DNA of 64,000 nt from Reinekea forsetii. Its GTDB lineage: Bacteria; Pseudomonadota; Gammaproteobacteria; Pseudomonadales; Natronospirillaceae. Of this stretch, positions 32,186-40,261 are shown one piece after another (position 1 is the first letter of the stretch; every line of letters starts with the position of its first letter). Both the position numbers and the translations under genes were made by a program. Under the pieces are notes generated by a model. That model had not been told where the DNA came from and made no database searches. It worked only from the letters and a program-made list of their open reading frames with translations. The stretch is from assembly GCF_002795845.1 (NCBI RefSeq), contig NZ_CP011797.1:3324001-3388000 (forward strand), read 5' to 3'.

Positions 32186-33079
32186 TTAATTATGAGAAAA
32201 CTCCGATACCAAAAAATCAAAGACTCGTCTGATTCGACGGCTAGTTCGCAATTCATTGTGGGTCACTAGCCATAGATCCATGGTAATCAGGGGAAGGTCG
32301 GAGATAATCACACGTTCAACCAGCGGCTCGTTATCGCCAATTTCTTCTACTGTGGCGCAAATTACCACGCCTTGCTTGACCAATTCCCATTGGACAACAT
32401 GACTATTTGAAATAACGGGAAAGTTTTGCTTGTTTAGATTTAAGCCACGAGAATTAAGTAACTCCATGAGGCGACCAGGATTCTCAGTATCGATGAAACT
32501 CGCCTTGTTCAACTCGTCTATCGTCGGAGGATGACCCAGTTGCCGCGAATAGCTTTTGGCTGCATAGAGATGACCTCGAACACTGCACAGTTTTTTGGCA
32601 ATCAACTCTGGCTGTGTTGGACGAACACTCCGGATAGCAATATCAGCCTCTCTTCGATTGAGGTCGCGTACTTCGTTTGTTGAATGAATTTCGATGTCAA
32701 TGCCAGGCTCCACTTCCCGCAAAGTCTTGATCATGCGTGGCAGCATAAACGTGGCAAGGAGTTCGGAAGCAGTGATGCTAACATCGCCCTCGATTACATC
32801 TGATTTACCCGAAGCCGATAAAGAAAATTGGTTAGCGGCATCACCCATCAGTCTTACGTGTTCCAACAATTTGATGCCATTAGGCGTTAACTCAAGGCCT
32901 CGACCTCGTCGGGTAAATAGATCAAATCCAATTTCACTCTCCAGCGCCGCCACCTGTCGCCCCAAGGTAGGTTGCGTCATTCCCATTGAACGAGCTGCTG
33001 CTGCCAGTGAACCCTCTTCCGCCGTTACCAAAAAAGCCCGCGCACGGTTCCAGTCGAATGTTATTGATTTCCAATCCAT
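32186..33079 (-). CDS. LysR-family transcriptional regulator
   Basis: The start at 33079 gives 297 residues beginning MDWKSITFDWNRARAFLVTA, as LysR proteins do; ATG at 33091 is a possible alternative. The winged HTH is clear (GSLAAAARSMGMTQPTLGRQVAALESEIGFDLFTR), followed by the effector-binding domain with DVSITASELLATFMLP, ADIAIRSVRPTQPELIAKKL and VQWELVKQGVVICATVEEIG. It could regulate the nitroreductase beside it or a divergent gene, but no effector can be named. Codon use is like that of the AT-richer accessory region. Confidence 0.88.
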   Translation of the reverse strand: MDWKSITFDWNRARAFLVTAEEGSLAAAARSMGMTQPTLGRQVAALESEIGFDLFTRRGRGLELTPNGIKLLEHVRLMGDAANQFSLSASGKSDVIEGDVSITASELLATFMLPRMIKTLREVEPGIDIEIHSTNEVRDLNRREADIAIRSVRPTQPELIAKKLCSVRGHLYAAKSYSRQLGHPPTIDELNKASFIDTENPGRLMELLNSRGLNLNKQNFPVISNSHVVQWELVKQGVVICATVEEIGDNEPLVERVIISDLPLITMDLWLVTHNELRTSRRIRRVFDFLVSEFSHN

Positions 33080-33177
33080 ACGAATATGCATACCTGAAGT
33101 CCAAATTTCATTGTATTACTTTTATTTTAGCATTGGTAGGCTTGTCAACCAAAGTCACGTTAACAGGATTGAATGGG

Positions 33178-33504
33178 ATGAAATTACCGACTATTGCACT
33201 TCTAGTAGTGGCAACACTATCACTAGGGGCGTGTGCGAGTCTGATGCAAACGGCCTCTATTTCCGAAGCATATAAACACTATGAGAGTAAGCATTACGAT
33301 CGTACGTTGGAGCTGATCAGACAGGCAGAAAGGGCAGAGGCAGTGTCGGCTGAAATGAAAGCCGAATTGACTTACTTAAAAGCAATGACTTACGAGGAAT
33401 TGGGTGAGGGCGAGACAGCTAACACCCTTTACGAATACTTGATCCAGGAGCACGGCAATTCGCAGTACGGCTATATGGCTGTCAAGAAATTGAATATCAA
33501 CTAA
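33178..33504 (+). CDS. Small lipoprotein with TPR-like helices
   Basis: The ATG at 33178 (AGGA 9 nt upstream) begins a lipoprotein signal sequence, MKLPTIALLVVATLSLGACA, with lipobox LGAC. The remaining roughly 85 residues form two or three helices in TPR style (AYKHYESKHYDRTLELIRQA, MKAELTYLKAMTYEELGEGE, TANTLYEYLIQEHGNSQYGY). It is probably attached to the outer membrane and acts as a scaffold. An ATG farther upstream (32986) would overlap the LysR gene on the other strand and is rejected. The gene is divergent from LysR and 49 bp before a membrane-protein gene. Confidence 0.72.
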   Translation: MKLPTIALLVVATLSLGACASLMQTASISEAYKHYESKHYDRTLELIRQAERAEAVSAEMKAELTYLKAMTYEELGEGETANTLYEYLIQEHGNSQYGYMAVKKLNIN

Positions 33505-33553
33505 TTATTTTCGGTCATTCAGTTTTAGCAAACTATAACCTGAGACTTTACAC

Positions 33554-34240
33554 ATGAAAGACATCATTGTTTGGGCAATACATACCCCCGCGGGAACGAT
33601 CGTTTTGATGACAGCTGTGTTGGCCATGTTCGCTAAGAAAGGCAGTGCACTTCATAGGAAAGCAGGCTCCTATTTTACTATATCCATGTTGGTCATGCTG
33701 ATTTCGGGAATTGCCGCCGCTTACCTCAAAAATTCCATCGATGACATGATGTTGGGTGCACTAGTGATGTATACCGTGTTTACCGCCTGGCTAACCGTCC
33801 ATAATAAAAAGAATGAAACTGGACTCCTTGAAGTAACTGCTTTGATATGGGTTGTCAGTTTCGCATTTACTGCATTTGCGATCAGTATGGGTTGGCGAGA
33901 GGAAGAGGCTCCCTTTACCTATCTGATCTGGGGTGGTTTAGCGATTTGCTTTGCATTGGGGGATATTCGCAACCTTTACCATTCAGGGCTTTCTGGCACA
34001 GAACGCATTATTAGGCATGTTTCGCGTATTGGCTTTTCACTGGTATGGACGGCATTAGCATTCACCGACAAAATCGTGAAAATGATGGGCGCTAATCTTA
34101 AGAATATGCAAGAAGAGCAGCTGCTACTCATCGTGGCGATACCAACCATGCTCATACTGATCACCATCTTATACTGGATAATCAAAATCCTGTTTTTCTC
34201 CCGCGAGAACTTTGCGCGTTACGACGGGCCGACTGGATAA
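33554..34240 (+). CDS. Polytopic membrane protein, DUF2306-like
   Basis: A 228-residue inner-membrane protein with about seven hydrophobic helices. The opening IHTPAGTIVLMTAVLAMFAKKGSALHRKAG resembles DUF2306-type membrane proteins, where conserved His residues lie near helices 1 and 2 (IHTPAG, LHRKAG), followed by TERIIRHVSRIGFSLVWTAL. The function of that family is not well established. It is followed within 100 bp by an attC-like site, so it borders the cassette region, but it is on the plus strand, opposite to the cassettes. Confidence 0.6.
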   Translation: MKDIIVWAIHTPAGTIVLMTAVLAMFAKKGSALHRKAGSYFTISMLVMLISGIAAAYLKNSIDDMMLGALVMYTVFTAWLTVHNKKNETGLLEVTALIWVVSFAFTAFAISMGWREEEAPFTYLIWGGLAICFALGDIRNLYHSGLSGTERIIRHVSRIGFSLVWTALAFTDKIVKMMGANLKNMQEEQLLLIVAIPTMLILITILYWIIKILFFSRENFARYDGPTG

Positions 34241-34332
34241 ATGTTAATGTTTGAAAATTTTTCAAAAACGTCAAATGCAATTAGATTCTGGGCGTCTGCT
34301 TTTCACTTGCTGGAGTTTTCTGAGTACTTGCC

Positions 34333-34437
34333 ATATAACGCCGCGCTCAGCCGCCGGAGGTGTTTGGCGCTTTACTTGCGGTTCTTTTGCAAACAAAGTG
34401 ACAAATACCGGAGGTCGGTTGCAGCGCCTTGTTATGC
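34333..34437 (-). repeat. attC-like integron recombination site downstream of the methyltransferase
   Basis: Read on the minus strand the site opens GCATAACAAGGCGCTGC and ends GCGCGGCGTTATAT. The ends are imperfect inverted repeats with the two-base spacers (AA and GC) after TAAC that distinguish the two arms of attC sites. The stop codon of the methyltransferase lies inside the opening (34432-34434), as is usual for gene cassettes. Length about 105 bp. Confidence 0.7.
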
Positions 34438-35004
34438 ATCTACTTTTAACTGCGCAATCACAAATAAAGAGTCATCTTCTTCAAATTCCTGATAACTCAT
34501 AGTTGTTAATACTTCAAAATTCTCCGATATGATATCTAAAAGGCGTTCTTTACGATAATAAGTAAAGAGAAGGCCTTCCATTACCTGGTCTTCTTCGCCA
34601 AGCCAGAACGAATGAGCAATAATCCCACCAGGTAACAGGATGCCTGCTTGTCCTAATAGCGATAATGAAAGCTCATCCTTCGTTAAATGATGTAACACCT
34701 TATTTGAATATATACAGTCAAACTTTTCATTGATATCAATATTTTTTGCGTCATTCTTTATAAAATTTATATCTGGGAATTTATCTTTGCAGCGTGCTAA
34801 AAATTCTTCAGAATAATCTGAGCCAGTAACTTGGTAGTGTTCATTTAAAAATGGAATATCAAAGCCTGGACCAGTGCCTAGTTCAAGAACAGCTTTTCCA
34901 TCCTCGAGATATTTTTTTAACAATTCATAGATATTGCTTCCATCGTAGTCTTTACACATCTCGATGTACTTATCTACATTCTCAGAGTCTTCATAGAAAT
35001 TCAT
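34432..35004 (-). CDS. Class I SAM-dependent methyltransferase in an integron-like cassette
   Basis: A 190-residue methyltransferase. Motif I is AVLELGTGPGFDIPFLNEHY, the acidic residue of motif II is in VTGSDYSEEFL, the post-motif acidic site in IKNDAKNIDI, and motif IV is FDCIYSNKVLHHLTKDEL, all matching the Methyltransf_11/25 fold. The methyl acceptor is unknown. GAGGG lies 8 nt before the ATG. The gene is flanked on both sides by attC-like sites in the same orientation, the upstream one ending 22 nt before the start and the downstream one overlapping the stop, so it is a typical single-gene cassette. It is clearly richer in A+T than the RecBCD region. Confidence 0.85.
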   Translation of the reverse strand: MNFYEDSENVDKYIEMCKDYDGSNIYELLKKYLEDGKAVLELGTGPGFDIPFLNEHYQVTGSDYSEEFLARCKDKFPDINFIKNDAKNIDINEKFDCIYSNKVLHHLTKDELSLSLLGQAGILLPGGIIAHSFWLGEEDQVMEGLLFTYYRKERLLDIISENFEVLTTMSYQEFEEDDSLFVIAQLKVDA

Positions 35005-35025
35005 TAGATTCCCTCTCTAGATGTT

Positions 35026-35109
35026 GCATAACGCTGCCAACACGCGCAGCTTTGTAGTGGAGTCGAAGCCGCAACAGAGAAGTTGTCGCTGTGCTTGGCC
35101 TTGTTATAC
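35026..35109 (-). repeat. attC-like integron recombination site after the LysE fragment
   Basis: On the minus strand it begins GTATAACAAGGCCAAGCAC and ends TTGGCAGCGTTATGC, with the same TAAC-AA and TAAC-GC arm pattern as the site at 34333-34437 and an internal repeat GCTTCGACTCC region. The stop codon of the LysE fragment (35104-35106) lies inside it. Length 84 bp. Confidence 0.7.
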
Positions 35110-35391
35110 CTGGTCACTAAAAGCCAACTTAAGTCCGAGCGCAGAAAAACTTGTAGCGAAAATTCTCTGCATTACAGCACTGGCTTTTTTTGACTTAACA
35201 ATATAATCGCTAAAGCTGCCTGAAAGAAGACCGTACACAATAAACACAGCAAAGGTCATAAGCATAAAAACAAGTCCAAGAATCATCATACTAACTAGAA
35301 CGCTATCGGTTGTGCCAGGGATAAACTGTGCTGATAATACTATTTTTAATGCCTGTAGGCTGGGTAATGTGACACGGTTGCAACACCCCAA
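35104..35391 (-). pseudogene. Truncated LysE/RhtB-family exporter, C-terminal half
   Basis: The 95-residue reading frame keeps only the last helices of a LysE-type amino-acid exporter: LKIVLSAQFIPGTT corresponds to the usual xFxxQFI...P segment in the middle of the family, and VFIVYGLLSGSFSDYI with FATSFSALGLKLAFSD is the standard C-terminus. The family is normally about 205 residues, so the N-terminal half is gone. The start is a TTG in front of unrelated sequence (GCCNRVTLPS). The stop lies inside an attC-like site, so it was the last part of a cassette gene that was cut by a recombination or insertion at about 35360. Confidence 0.65.
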
Positions 35392-36015
35392 CTTAACCTA
35401 AACTAAAGACAAGCTGACACCGGATAACAGCTTATTACTCGGCTCTGGCCGTTTTTGCCGGGTTCCGCTTTTGCTTTAACTGACAAAAACCTAGAACCGA
35501 CTGTAGGGTGGACAGTCTGTTGCCTGCAAGGGTCTCTGTCAATTAATCAAGCCCGGCAAGAACCGACCATAGAGTCGATGAGTGCTGCAAGAATATTTCA
35601 ATATTTTTTATATAAAACAAGTACTTATCTATGATTCGTGTCTTTCTACCCCCCGCATCCTATATCGAACAATTGGTCAGCGTTCCGGGCAAATCCAGCG
35701 CCCGCCGTTTTAGCCCGAAAAAAACTGGCTTTTCCAACACATTTTTAGAGATTTTGCGATGCAGTTCACGTGGAGCGAGTTCCTGTCGTACTCTAGAGAT
35801 GAGTCTAGTCATATCATTGGCCGGCTTTCTGCTACCCCGCAACTCTGCACTCAATTTATGTAGGGGAGGGGTATTCGTGTTCTGAAGTATTACGTCTTTA
35901 TTCCAAACTTAAAGCAGTAAATCGGATTTGTCGAATGGCAGTTAGCGAGCGATACCTATTGCGGCAAGGCGGGTGTGTATCTGCCCAATGCGTTGGCAAC
36001 AAAATAGCCTAATGC
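35392..36015. other. Gene-poor AT-rich stretch with coding debris
   Basis: No convincing gene. Hairpin-like segments occur near 35450-35480. A reading frame on the minus strand at 35660-35854 and one on the plus strand at 35631-35885 overlap each other; neither has a ribosome binding site or known domain. At 35929-36009 the plus strand reads as a plausible protein tail (EWQLASDTYCGKAGVYLP) with no start, which suggests the remains of a lost gene. Confidence 0.4.
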
Positions 36016-36165
36016 TCAATACGAGTTACGCTGACCTGTTGTCTCTTCATGCTGATCATCCCATTCGCTTATAGGAGCTTTTAAAAAACCAAACAAACCC
36101 CAAAAAAAACCCAAAATAAAACCGAACAACTCGAACCAACAGAGTCCCTCTGCCAGCCTGACCTG
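36016..36165 (-). CDS. Possible small membrane protein (no clear start)
   Basis: On the minus strand, just downstream of the small-protein gene at 36183, an open frame of about 50 codons reads LCWFELFGFILGFFWGLFGF, then the polar tail SEWDDQHEETTGQRNSY. One membrane helix plus an acidic cytoplasmic tail is a plausible small protein, but there is no ATG; CTG or TTG would have to be used. The hydrophobic part comes from T-rich sequence, so chance is a real alternative. Confidence 0.25.
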   Translation of the reverse strand, partial: QVRLAEGLCWFELFGFILGFFWGLFGFLKAPISEWDDQHEETTGQRNSY

Positions 36166-36182
36166 CCCGGTCTTTTTACCTT

Positions 36183-36413
36183 TTAGGGCCCGCGCCTGAG
36201 TGGGCCATATACCACGAACGATTCAGAACGGGGGTGACGTTCATGCACTCGGCGATTGCTGTCGCCATTGTAGTATCCTAGATCACGACGCAGATGTTCA
36301 CTCACATCGATGAAACGAATTTCAGTACTTTTGTTCCGACGAGATGAAGTAGCGCGTGAAACGGTACGGCGAAATAGCGCGCGAATACGCGCAAAGGTAT
36401 TGGCCAAGTTCAT
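36183..36413 (-). CDS. Small basic protein with HLRRDLGYYNGD motif (paralogue of 27807-28028)
   Basis: 76 residues starting MNLANTFARIRALFRR, with a clear ribosome binding site TAGGAG 7 nt upstream of the ATG at 36413. The protein has an amphipathic, Arg-rich start (RALFRRTVSRATSSRRNK), then IRFIDVSEHLRRDLGYYNGDSNRRVHERHP and the C-terminal RRGP. The D-L-G-Y-Y-N-G-D core and the C-terminus match the gene at 27807-28028. The general plan recalls DUF1127-type small proteins, although the motif differs. It follows another small gene in the same direction, and both point away from recC. Confidence 0.7.
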   Translation of the reverse strand: MNLANTFARIRALFRRTVSRATSSRRNKSTEIRFIDVSEHLRRDLGYYNGDSNRRVHERHPRSESFVVYGPLRRGP

Positions 36414-36483
36414 AGTAAACTCCTAGAGCTAAGTTTTATGAACCGGAGTTTTAAACGAGGTAGGAAAGATATGGACTATCTTT

Positions 36484-36522
36484 ACCAACCGAACCGCGCT
36501 GAAGACTCGCGGTTCGGTTGGT
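36484..36522 (-). terminator. Perfect 15 bp stem-loop between two small genes
   Basis: ACCAACCGAACCGCG (36484-36498) pairs without mismatch with 36508-36522 across a 9-base loop. It lies 8 bp past the stop of the 48-residue gene and 70 bp before the next small gene on the minus strand. A T run is missing on the minus strand, and the plus side has only TTTAAAAAC. It could be a terminator or a 3'-stabilising structure. Confidence 0.6.
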
Positions 36523-36529
36523 TTAAAAA

Positions 36530-36676
36530 CTAAACGAAACGCGGATTATCGTTATCGATCGCATGTGCGCCGCTAAATGAATTCCAGAAATTCATTGCGG
36601 TACGCATAGCAACAGAACAACCCCGGCCCATATTGGCCGAATGAAGTTGGGCATTGTGTTTTTGCATGCTCACCAT
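36530..36676 (-). CDS. Small 48-residue protein
   Basis: A short gene with a strong ribosome binding site: CAGGAG is 7 nt upstream of the ATG at 36676. The product reads MVSMQKHNAQLHSANMGRGC, then a Met-rich short helix (AMRTAMNFWNSFSG) and the tail AHAIDNDNPRFV. No domain recognised and no signal peptide. It precedes the HLRRDLGYYNGD small protein (36183-36413) by about 120 bp in the same direction. The good start signal and the following hairpin make it likely to be translated. Confidence 0.55.
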   Translation of the reverse strand: MVSMQKHNAQLHSANMGRGCSVAMRTAMNFWNSFSGAHAIDNDNPRFV

Positions 36677-36976
36677 CTGAGTTCTCCTGGATAACGCGAA
36701 TTATTTTCGCAGTTTGTTTGTTGGCCGACGGATGTCGACATTTATAGGCTAACAGGCTGTTGCATAAAATCAACCACTGCGTTTCAGTTTTTGCATGTTT
36801 TTCCATATTGCTTTTGGTTTGTCCACATTGGCTTCTGCATTATGAAAAGCTAACATTTATTCCGGCCGCGCTCGGTCTCTGTTCAGTGTTGCGGTTCGGC
36901 CTGCCATAGCCGGTGCACTGAGCGCTTAAAAGCCCGGGTGTGATACACTGCCCGCAACGTTCAGGATGCCTATTCC
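36677..36976. promoter_or_regulatory. Divergent gap between small genes and recC
   Basis: About 300 bp. The minus-strand side (36680-36850) is AT-rich with a TATAAA-like element near 36740 that could serve the 48-residue gene. The recC side becomes GC-rich and includes TGTGATACACT (about 36938), which resembles an extended -10 element, and AGGATG ahead of the recC ATG. Nothing else seen. Confidence 0.3.
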
Positions 36977-39900
36977 ATGCTCTATACCTACCCGTCGAAC
37001 CGGCTTGAAAACCTGGTCAGCGCGCTCGATACCTTGCTGCAATCCTCCACCGCGCCGGTGCTGGCCGCCGATGTCATTTTGGTGCAACACCCGGGTATGC
37101 AGCATTGGTTGAGTATGGAGCTGGCCAAGTTACCGAGCCGGCAAATCTGCATGAACGCCGTTTATCCGTTGCCGGTGCGCTATTTCTGGGATCTGATTCG
37201 GCTCATATTGGGGCCGGAGCGCATCCCGGAGCGGTCGGTGTACAGTCGGGAGATTTTGGCTTGGCGTATCTACGCCCTATTGCAAACCCCTGCGCTGGCT
37301 GACGATCCGCTGATGGCCGAACCGACCCAATATTGGCAAGACCAACCTGCAACCCTGCGTGACAGCCGTCGCTTTCAACTGAGCGAACAGCTGGCCGATC
37401 TCTATGAACAGTATCTGATGTTTCGGCCCGAGTGGATTGAGCAGTGGCAGACCGGTGCTACGCCCCATTGGCAGGCTAAGCTGTGGCAAGCCCTGGTCGC
37501 GCAAAACGCCGACCATCCACTGGCGTTAATGCGAGCCGCCTTGGGGTCTATCGACCAGCCAGCGGCCAAATTGCCCGGCACCTTTTATATTTTTGGTATC
37601 AACGCCCTGGCACCGATCTGGCTCGACTTTCTCAGCCAAATTGCCAGTCGAGCGGACGTCGATATTCATCTGCTTTATCTCAATCCCAGTGTCGAGTATT
37701 GGGATGAACTGCGCTCGGAAAAACAACTCAGTAAGGAACTGGTGCGGGCCTCGCAAACCCGGGCCAACTGGGTCCTAGAACAGCAGGACGCGCAACGCAC
37801 CAGCCTGCCCGATGTCGGTAACCCCTTACTCGCCAGCTTGGGCCACCAGGGCCAGACCTTTGTGCGTCTGCTGTCCGATAAGGCGCACTATGACTTACAG
37901 GTGTTTTCGCCGGTTGGACGCCAATCTTTTCTCGGCCAATTGCAGGATGACATCTTACAGCTCAAGGATGCTCGGCCGACCCCGCCAGCACTGCCCGAGC
38001 CACCCGCCGATGAGAGCATCTGCATCACCTCGGCGCACAGCCCCTTTCGCGAGGTGCAAGCCCTGCACGATTGGTTGCTGCATCAGTTCAATCAGGACCC
38101 AAGCCTGACTCCGAAGGATGTGGTGGTGATGTGTCCCAATGTCGAGGACTATGCGCCCTTTGTGCAGGCGGTCTTTGCGCGCAGCTTCGCCAACATTCAA
38201 GACAGCGTGCCGCCCCTGCCGTGCTCCATTGCCGACCGTAATCTAAAAGATGCCGATCCTACGGTCGCGGCCTTTCTCGAGCTGCTCACCCTGCCCGATG
38301 CCCGCTTCGAGGTGAATCAAATCTTGGCCTGGTTACGGGTGCCGGCCATTGCCGCCAAATTTTCGCTTTCGGCCAATGATATTCAAACCATCAGCCAGTG
38401 GTTGGAGCACGCCAATATTCATTGGGGCTTGAACAGCCAGCACAAGCAACAGTGGGTATCAGGCGAAGTAAGTGACCACTTTACTTGGCAGCAAGGGCTA
38501 GACCGGCTGTTACTTGGCTTTGCCTACAGCGATCAGAGCCTGTACCTGAACGATCAGGTTCTGCTGCCCGATGTCGAAGGCAGTGCCGGTCTGTTACTCG
38601 GTAAGCTCACCCAGATTATCGGCCAGCTGCGCGATGTACGTTCCCAGTTAGTGGCCGCCCGCACACCATCTCAATGGCAGGCCTATCTGATCGAGCAGAT
38701 CCAGATTGCCCTGCTGTCCAGCGATGCACTGTTTGAACGCAGTAATCAGGCCCTGCTTAAGGCGATCAATGATGTTACCGAATACGCCAATCAGGCCGGC
38801 CTACAGGCGGAAAAAATTCCGCTCACGGTGATGCGTGCAGTGTTGGAGCAAGCCTTTGCCAGCCCGGAACAGACCGGCAGCCAATTTATGACCGGACAAA
38901 TCACCGTCTGTTCGATGGTGCCGATGCGTTCGATTCCGTTTCGTATTGTCGCCATTCTTGGACTCAATGACGGTCAGTTTCCGCGTACCCGCCCGCCGCT
39001 CGGCTTCGATCTCATGGCCCAAGACCCGATTCGGCTCGGCGACCGATCGCGCCGGGGTGACGACCGCTATCTGTTTTTGGAAGCGCTGTTATCGGCACGC
39101 GATGCGCTCTATTTAAGTTATCAGGGTTACGATATTCACAAGAATGAAGAGCGTCCGCCATCCTTGGTGCTTGATGAGTTGATCAACTATCTCAACCTGG
39201 GTTATGGCTTCGACCCCGCTCACGATTTACGCCGCATGGCCCTGCAGCCGTTCAGTCGAAAAAACTATCAGGGTGCTTTGCCTTCCTTCGATGCCCATTG
39301 GGCGAGCCTACTCGATGCCCGCCCACTGGTTGACCAAGGCCACCAGGTGCCGCCCTTGGCGGAGCTAAAAAACCATTGGCGACTGGATGAATGGATCCGA
39401 TTTTTCACCCACCCAGCGCAGTACTTTGCTCAGCAACGGCTCGGTTTATATTTGCAGCAGGATCGCGACGAGGGCCTGGACGACAGCGAACCCTTTGATA
39501 TGAGTTACCTCGACCGGTACAGCATTAAGGTTGAGTCGATACAACAGGCTATTCAAGCGCAAACGACTCCGAGCGCCTCGGTCGACATCCTGACCTATCG
39601 CCGGGCCAATAGTGCCGTGCCGCTGCACGCCTTGGTGGGCGAGGAAATCGCTCAGTGGCAAGATCAGGCGGCCGATTTCAGCCGCCATTTGATCGCACTC
39701 GGCGCACAGACCCTAACGCTCAGCCATAGGGTACTCGAACTCAACAGCGCAACACCGGCACTTGAGCTAACCGCCGACCTGCCGCTGACCGACTCGCATG
39801 GGTTGCTGTTTTGGCGCCCGGCTTCGATCAAGGGTAAGGATCTGATCAGCCTCTGGTTGCACCATCTGGTCGCCAACGCCGGCGGCGAGTCGTGCCACAG

Positions 39901-40261
39901 CCAGGCCATTTTTCACGGTACCAAGGAGAGCCTGGTCTTGCTCAGCTGTGCGCCGGTAGAGCAGGCGCAAGCGCAACTGAGCGCATTCTATGCCGTGCTC
40001 AAACAGGGTCTGGAGCAGCCGTTGTTTTTAAACGCCGATCTGGCGCTGGCCTGCCTGTTGGGCAAGGACGATGACAAGGCCTTTGCGTCGAATTGGCAAG
40101 ACAGCTATAACCAGCGCGGCTACAGCTATGATTCCTATATCGCCCAGTTTTGGTCGGTGCGGCCAGACTACGACAGCACCCTGGCCGCCGTGCAGGACTG
40201 TTACGGTGCACTGATCGCCGGTATTAAAATCACCACCCTAAGCGAGGCCGAGCATGAATGA
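36977..40261 (+). CDS. recC: Exodeoxyribonuclease V gamma subunit
   Basis: 1094 residues, full length for RecC, the Chi-recognition and scaffold subunit of RecBCD. It carries the inactive helicase fold without Walker residues. Family landmarks: MLYTYPSNRLENLVSALDTL, LVQHPGMQHWLSMELAKL, FGINALAPIWLDFLSQIA, DVVVMCPNVEDYAPFVQAVF, PCSIADRNLKDADPTVAAFL, FRIVAILGLNDGQFPRTRPP, GDRSRRGDDRYLFLEALLSA and FFTHPAQYFAQQRLGLYL. Together with RecB and RecD it unwinds and degrades double-strand ends and loads RecA at Chi. Its stop overlaps the recB start by 8 bases (ATGAATGA). The gene order recC-recB-recD lacks ptrA, which sits between recC and recB in E. coli. Confidence 0.95.
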   Translation: MLYTYPSNRLENLVSALDTLLQSSTAPVLAADVILVQHPGMQHWLSMELAKLPSRQICMNAVYPLPVRYFWDLIRLILGPERIPERSVYSREILAWRIYALLQTPALADDPLMAEPTQYWQDQPATLRDSRRFQLSEQLADLYEQYLMFRPEWIEQWQTGATPHWQAKLWQALVAQNADHPLALMRAALGSIDQPAAKLPGTFYIFGINALAPIWLDFLSQIASRADVDIHLLYLNPSVEYWDELRSEKQLSKELVRASQTRANWVLEQQDAQRTSLPDVGNPLLASLGHQGQTFVRLLSDKAHYDLQVFSPVGRQSFLGQLQDDILQLKDARPTPPALPEPPADESICITSAHSPFREVQALHDWLLHQFNQDPSLTPKDVVVMCPNVEDYAPFVQAVFARSFANIQDSVPPLPCSIADRNLKDADPTVAAFLELLTLPDARFEVNQILAWLRVPAIAAKFSLSANDIQTISQWLEHANIHWGLNSQHKQQWVSGEVSDHFTWQQGLDRLLLGFAYSDQSLYLNDQVLLPDVEGSAGLLLGKLTQIIGQLRDVRSQLVAARTPSQWQAYLIEQIQIALLSSDALFERSNQALLKAINDVTEYANQAGLQAEKIPLTVMRAVLEQAFASPEQTGSQFMTGQITVCSMVPMRSIPFRIVAILGLNDGQFPRTRPPLGFDLMAQDPIRLGDRSRRGDDRYLFLEALLSARDALYLSYQGYDIHKNEERPPSLVLDELINYLNLGYGFDPAHDLRRMALQPFSRKNYQGALPSFDAHWASLLDARPLVDQGHQVPPLAELKNHWRLDEWIRFFTHPAQYFAQQRLGLYLQQDRDEGLDDSEPFDMSYLDRYSIKVESIQQAIQAQTTPSASVDILTYRRANSAVPLHALVGEEIAQWQDQAADFSRHLIALGAQTLTLSHRVLELNSATPALELTADLPLTDSHGLLFWRPASIKGKDLISLWLHHLVANAGGESCHSQAIFHGTKESLVLLSCAPVEQAQAQLSAFYAVLKQGLEQPLFLNADLALACLLGKDDDKAFASNWQDSYNQRGYSYDSYIAQFWSVRPDYDSTLAAVQDCYGALIAGIKITTLSEAEHE

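Noticed and set aside
34241-34502. Two overlapping 83-residue plus-strand ORFs
   Set aside because: They lie across the attC-like site and antisense to the methyltransferase; no coding features.
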